A stretch of DNA of 64,000 nucleotides from Spirosoma aerolatum (GTDB lineage Bacteria; Bacteroidota; Bacteroidia; Cytophagales; Spirosomataceae). Shown piece after piece: positions 62,453-64,000 of the stretch. Both the position numbers and the translations under genes were made by a program. A model generated the notes under the pieces. It was not told the DNA's origin and ran no database searches. It saw only the letters and a list, made by a program, of their open reading frames with translations. Location: positions 4,349,501 to 4,413,500 of the forward strand of contig NZ_CP020104.1 of NCBI RefSeq assembly GCF_002056795.1. The letters run 5' to 3'. The stretch's first letter is position 1. Every line of letters starts with the position of its first letter.

Positions 62453-63496
62453 ATGAAGTTATCCGAATTCAAATTTGATTTACCCGATAGTCTTATTGCC
62501 AAATACCCGGTAGAGCGGGGTGAATCGCGGCTGATGGTCGTTGACCGGAAAACTAAAACCATTGAGCACAAACAGTTTTCGGACATCCTCAGCTATTTTG
62601 ATGATGGCGACGTGATGGTTATCAATGATACGAAAGTATTTCCAGCACGGCTTTATGGCAATAAGGAAAAAACCGGAGCTAAAATTGAAGTATTTCTGCT
62701 TCGCGAGCTTAACCGCGAAATGAAGCTTTGGGATGTGCTGGTCGATCCTGCCCGCAAAATTCGCGTTGGCAATAAACTGTATTTTGGCGATAGTGATCTG
62801 GTTGCCGAGGTTATCGATAATACGACTTCACGGGGTCGTACCATCCGCTTTTTATTCGACGGCAACCATGAAGAGTTTATGAAAGCCATCGATGAACTGG
62901 GCGAAACACCAATCCCACGGGCTATGAATCGGGAAGCAGAATCTGCCGACCGGGATGATTATCAAACCGTTTTTGCTCAGCATGTCGGTGCCGTAGCAGC
63001 CCCTACGGCCGGTCTGCATTTCACCCGTGCCATGATGAAGCGGATGGAAATCAAAGGCATTCATTTCGCTCCTATCACGCTGCATGTAGGGCTAGGCACG
63101 TTCCGGCAGGTGGATGTGGAAGACCTCACCAAGCATAAAACGGATTCGGAGAACTTCAAAATCACGGAGGGTTCTGCTCAGATCGTCAATACGGCGCTGG
63201 ATGCCGGAAGACGGGTTTGTGCTGTAGGGACCACTTCCCTAAAAGCGATTGAATCGTCGGTATCGGCCAATAGTCGGTTAAAGCCCATAGAAGGCTGGAC
63301 GGATCGGTTCATCTTCCCACCCTACGATTTTAAAATTGCTAACTCCCTGCTAACGAGCCTCCACCTTCCTGAATCAATTCTGATCATGATGACGAGCGCT
63401 TTCGGTGGGCATGAACTCATCAAAGAAGCGTATCAGATTGCGATCAAAGAAAAATATCGCTTCTTCAGCTATGGGGATGCCATGCTGATTCTGTAA
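62453..63496 (+). CDS. queA: S-adenosylmethionine:tRNA ribosyltransferase-isomerase
   Basis: A 347-residue QueA, which transfers and isomerises the ribose of AdoMet onto preQ1-tRNA to form epoxyqueuosine. Seen: [43 protein letters not shown], the [14 protein letters not shown] region, APTAGLHFT and the C-terminal [22 protein letters not shown] -7-like box lies at 62401-62408 upstream of the start, with a weak -33. ispD follows on the same strand, 72 bases later. Confidence 0.96.
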   Translation: MKLSEFKFDLPDSLIAKYPVERGESRLMVVDRKTKTIEHKQFSDILSYFDDGDVMVINDTKVFPARLYGNKEKTGAKIEVFLLRELNREMKLWDVLVDPARKIRVGNKLYFGDSDLVAEVIDNTTSRGRTIRFLFDGNHEEFMKAIDELGETPIPRAMNREAESADRDDYQTVFAQHVGAVAAPTAGLHFTRAMMKRMEIKGIHFAPITLHVGLGTFRQVDVEDLTKHKTDSENFKITEGSAQIVNTALDAGRRVCAVGTTSLKAIESSVSANSRLKPIEGWTDRFIFPPYDFKIANSLLTSLHLPESILIMMTSAFGGHELIKEAYQIAIKEKYRFFSYGDAMLIL

Positions 63497-63531
63497 GTCG
63501 TTAGGGATTAGTCATCCGTCATTTGTATTTT

Positions 63532-63548
63532 TGGGGCCTTAGTGCCCC
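63532..63548 (+). terminator. Small hairpin between queA and ispD
   Basis: GGGGC and GCCCC separated by CTTAGT, followed by TTATTTTTTG. Stem only five bases, but T-rich on both sides, 36 bases past the queA stop. Confidence 0.4.
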
Positions 63549-63568
63549 TTATTTTTTGCGATTTACCT

Positions 63569-64000
63569 ATGATTGACGACGATCAATCGGCCGATAGCCC
63601 GGCTGCTGACCGATATGCTATTATTGTTGCCGGAGGCAGTGGCAGCCGGATGAAATCGGATATACCAAAACAATTCCTTCTGCTTCGTGGTAAGCCCATA
63701 CTTCAGCATACCCTGGAACGGTTTCTAGAGGTCATTCCGGCTTCGCAGATTTTTCTGGTCCTGCCTGTTACGGATCGGACAACCTGGTTAAATCTGTGTG
63801 AACAGCATCAGTTTTCTCCATCCCTCACGCTTGTAGATGGGGGCGCTACCCGGTTTCAGTCGGTCCGAAACGGACTAAGCGCCATACCTGTGACCGAAGG
63901 ATTAGTAGCCGTTCATGATGGAGTACGCCCGTTTGTGTCAGCCGAAATCATACAAAACAGTTTCGACACAGCCGCCCGCACGGGTTCGGCAGTTACCTGC
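63569..64000 (+). CDS. ispD: 2-C-methyl-D-erythritol 4-phosphate cytidylyltransferase, 3' partial
   Basis: The frame runs off the window after 144 codons. IspD joins MEP and CTP in the non-mevalonate isoprenoid pathway. Seen: the nucleotide-binding loop AIIVAGGSGSRMKSDIPKQFL, then LRGKPILQHTLERFL, VDGGATRFQSVRNGL and HDGVRPFVS, all as in the family. The N-terminal 15 residues are acidic and poorly conserved. Start ATG 63569 is the first after the hairpin. Confidence 0.93.
   Translation, partial: MIDDDQSADSPAADRYAIIVAGGSGSRMKSDIPKQFLLLRGKPILQHTLERFLEVIPASQIFLVLPVTDRTTWLNLCEQHQFSPSLTLVDGGATRFQSVRNGLSAIPVTEGLVAVHDGVRPFVSAEIIQNSFDTAARTGSAVTC

Noticed and set aside
1..64000. CRISPR array or complete insertion sequence
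   Set aside because: No evenly spaced direct repeats of 24-40 bases with unique spacers and no transposase gene were seen.

Overview
This window comes from the chromosome of a Bacteroidota bacterium, most likely a member of Cytophagales close to Spirosoma (inference). Supporting signs: promoters of the Bacteroidota type (TTTG, 19-20 bases, TAnnTTTG), a BatA-type protein, head-GIN/DUF2807, DUF1080, DUF2141 and M36 secreted proteins, and weak or absent Shine-Dalgarno sites. It is mostly housekeeping and envelope backbone, with one AT-rich accessory stretch at about 40.0-45.3 kb. I recognised no tRNA, rRNA or CRISPR array.

Layout. 0-7 kb: partial PhyH oxygenase, SDR enzyme, RhlE-like helicase, DUF421 membrane protein, SGNH hydrolase, BatA-like protein. 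7-14 kb: a compact eight-gene minus-strand operon whose genes nearly all overlap: SpeD-like pyruvoyl decarboxylase, DUF4178 zinc-ribbon membrane protein, 63-residue membrane peptide, half-size DUF350 protein, membrane-embedded SpeE-like aminopropyltransferase, Tat-exported FAD lipoprotein, histidine-bearing polytopic protein and metallophosphoesterase. 14-20 kb: rimP-nusA-infB with a canonical promoter and a terminator-like hairpin just before rimP. 20-24 kb: exonuclease-like membrane protein, moaD/moaE, an amphipathic secreted protein, a membrane-anchored trypsin-like protease next to an ECF sigma factor, and a small lipoprotein. 24-30 kb: gpsA, an efflux adaptor plus TolC pair, class IV aminotransferase, and an ABC ATPase without its permease. 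30-39 kb: DUF2807, purK, FAH-family, recO, lptB, GT39, recJ, DUF2141. 40-45 kb: accessory stretch with a TcmP/DUF5131 pair, a coding remnant, several exported or lipidated hypotheticals and a 45-residue membrane peptide, bracketed by a 17-base perfect direct repeat whose right copy is in the guaB leader. 45-64 kb: guaB, M36 metallopeptidase, phosphoesterase, mazG, DUF1361, diacylglycerol kinase, a regulator/membrane pair, two Na+/H+ antiporters, lipoproteins, DUF1080, queA and partial ispD.

Two things stand out. First, the polyamine-like operon: its SpeD keeps the Glu-Ser self-processing motif but has Ser where the catalytic Cys of AdoMet decarboxylases normally is, and its partners are all membrane or exported proteins, so it probably makes or modifies an amine at the cell envelope. 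Second, many intergenic gaps are filled by long quasi-palindromes that begin within a few bases of a stop codon. Some lie inside operons such as rimP-nusA-infB, and three share a GAAAGAG/GAACGAG core.
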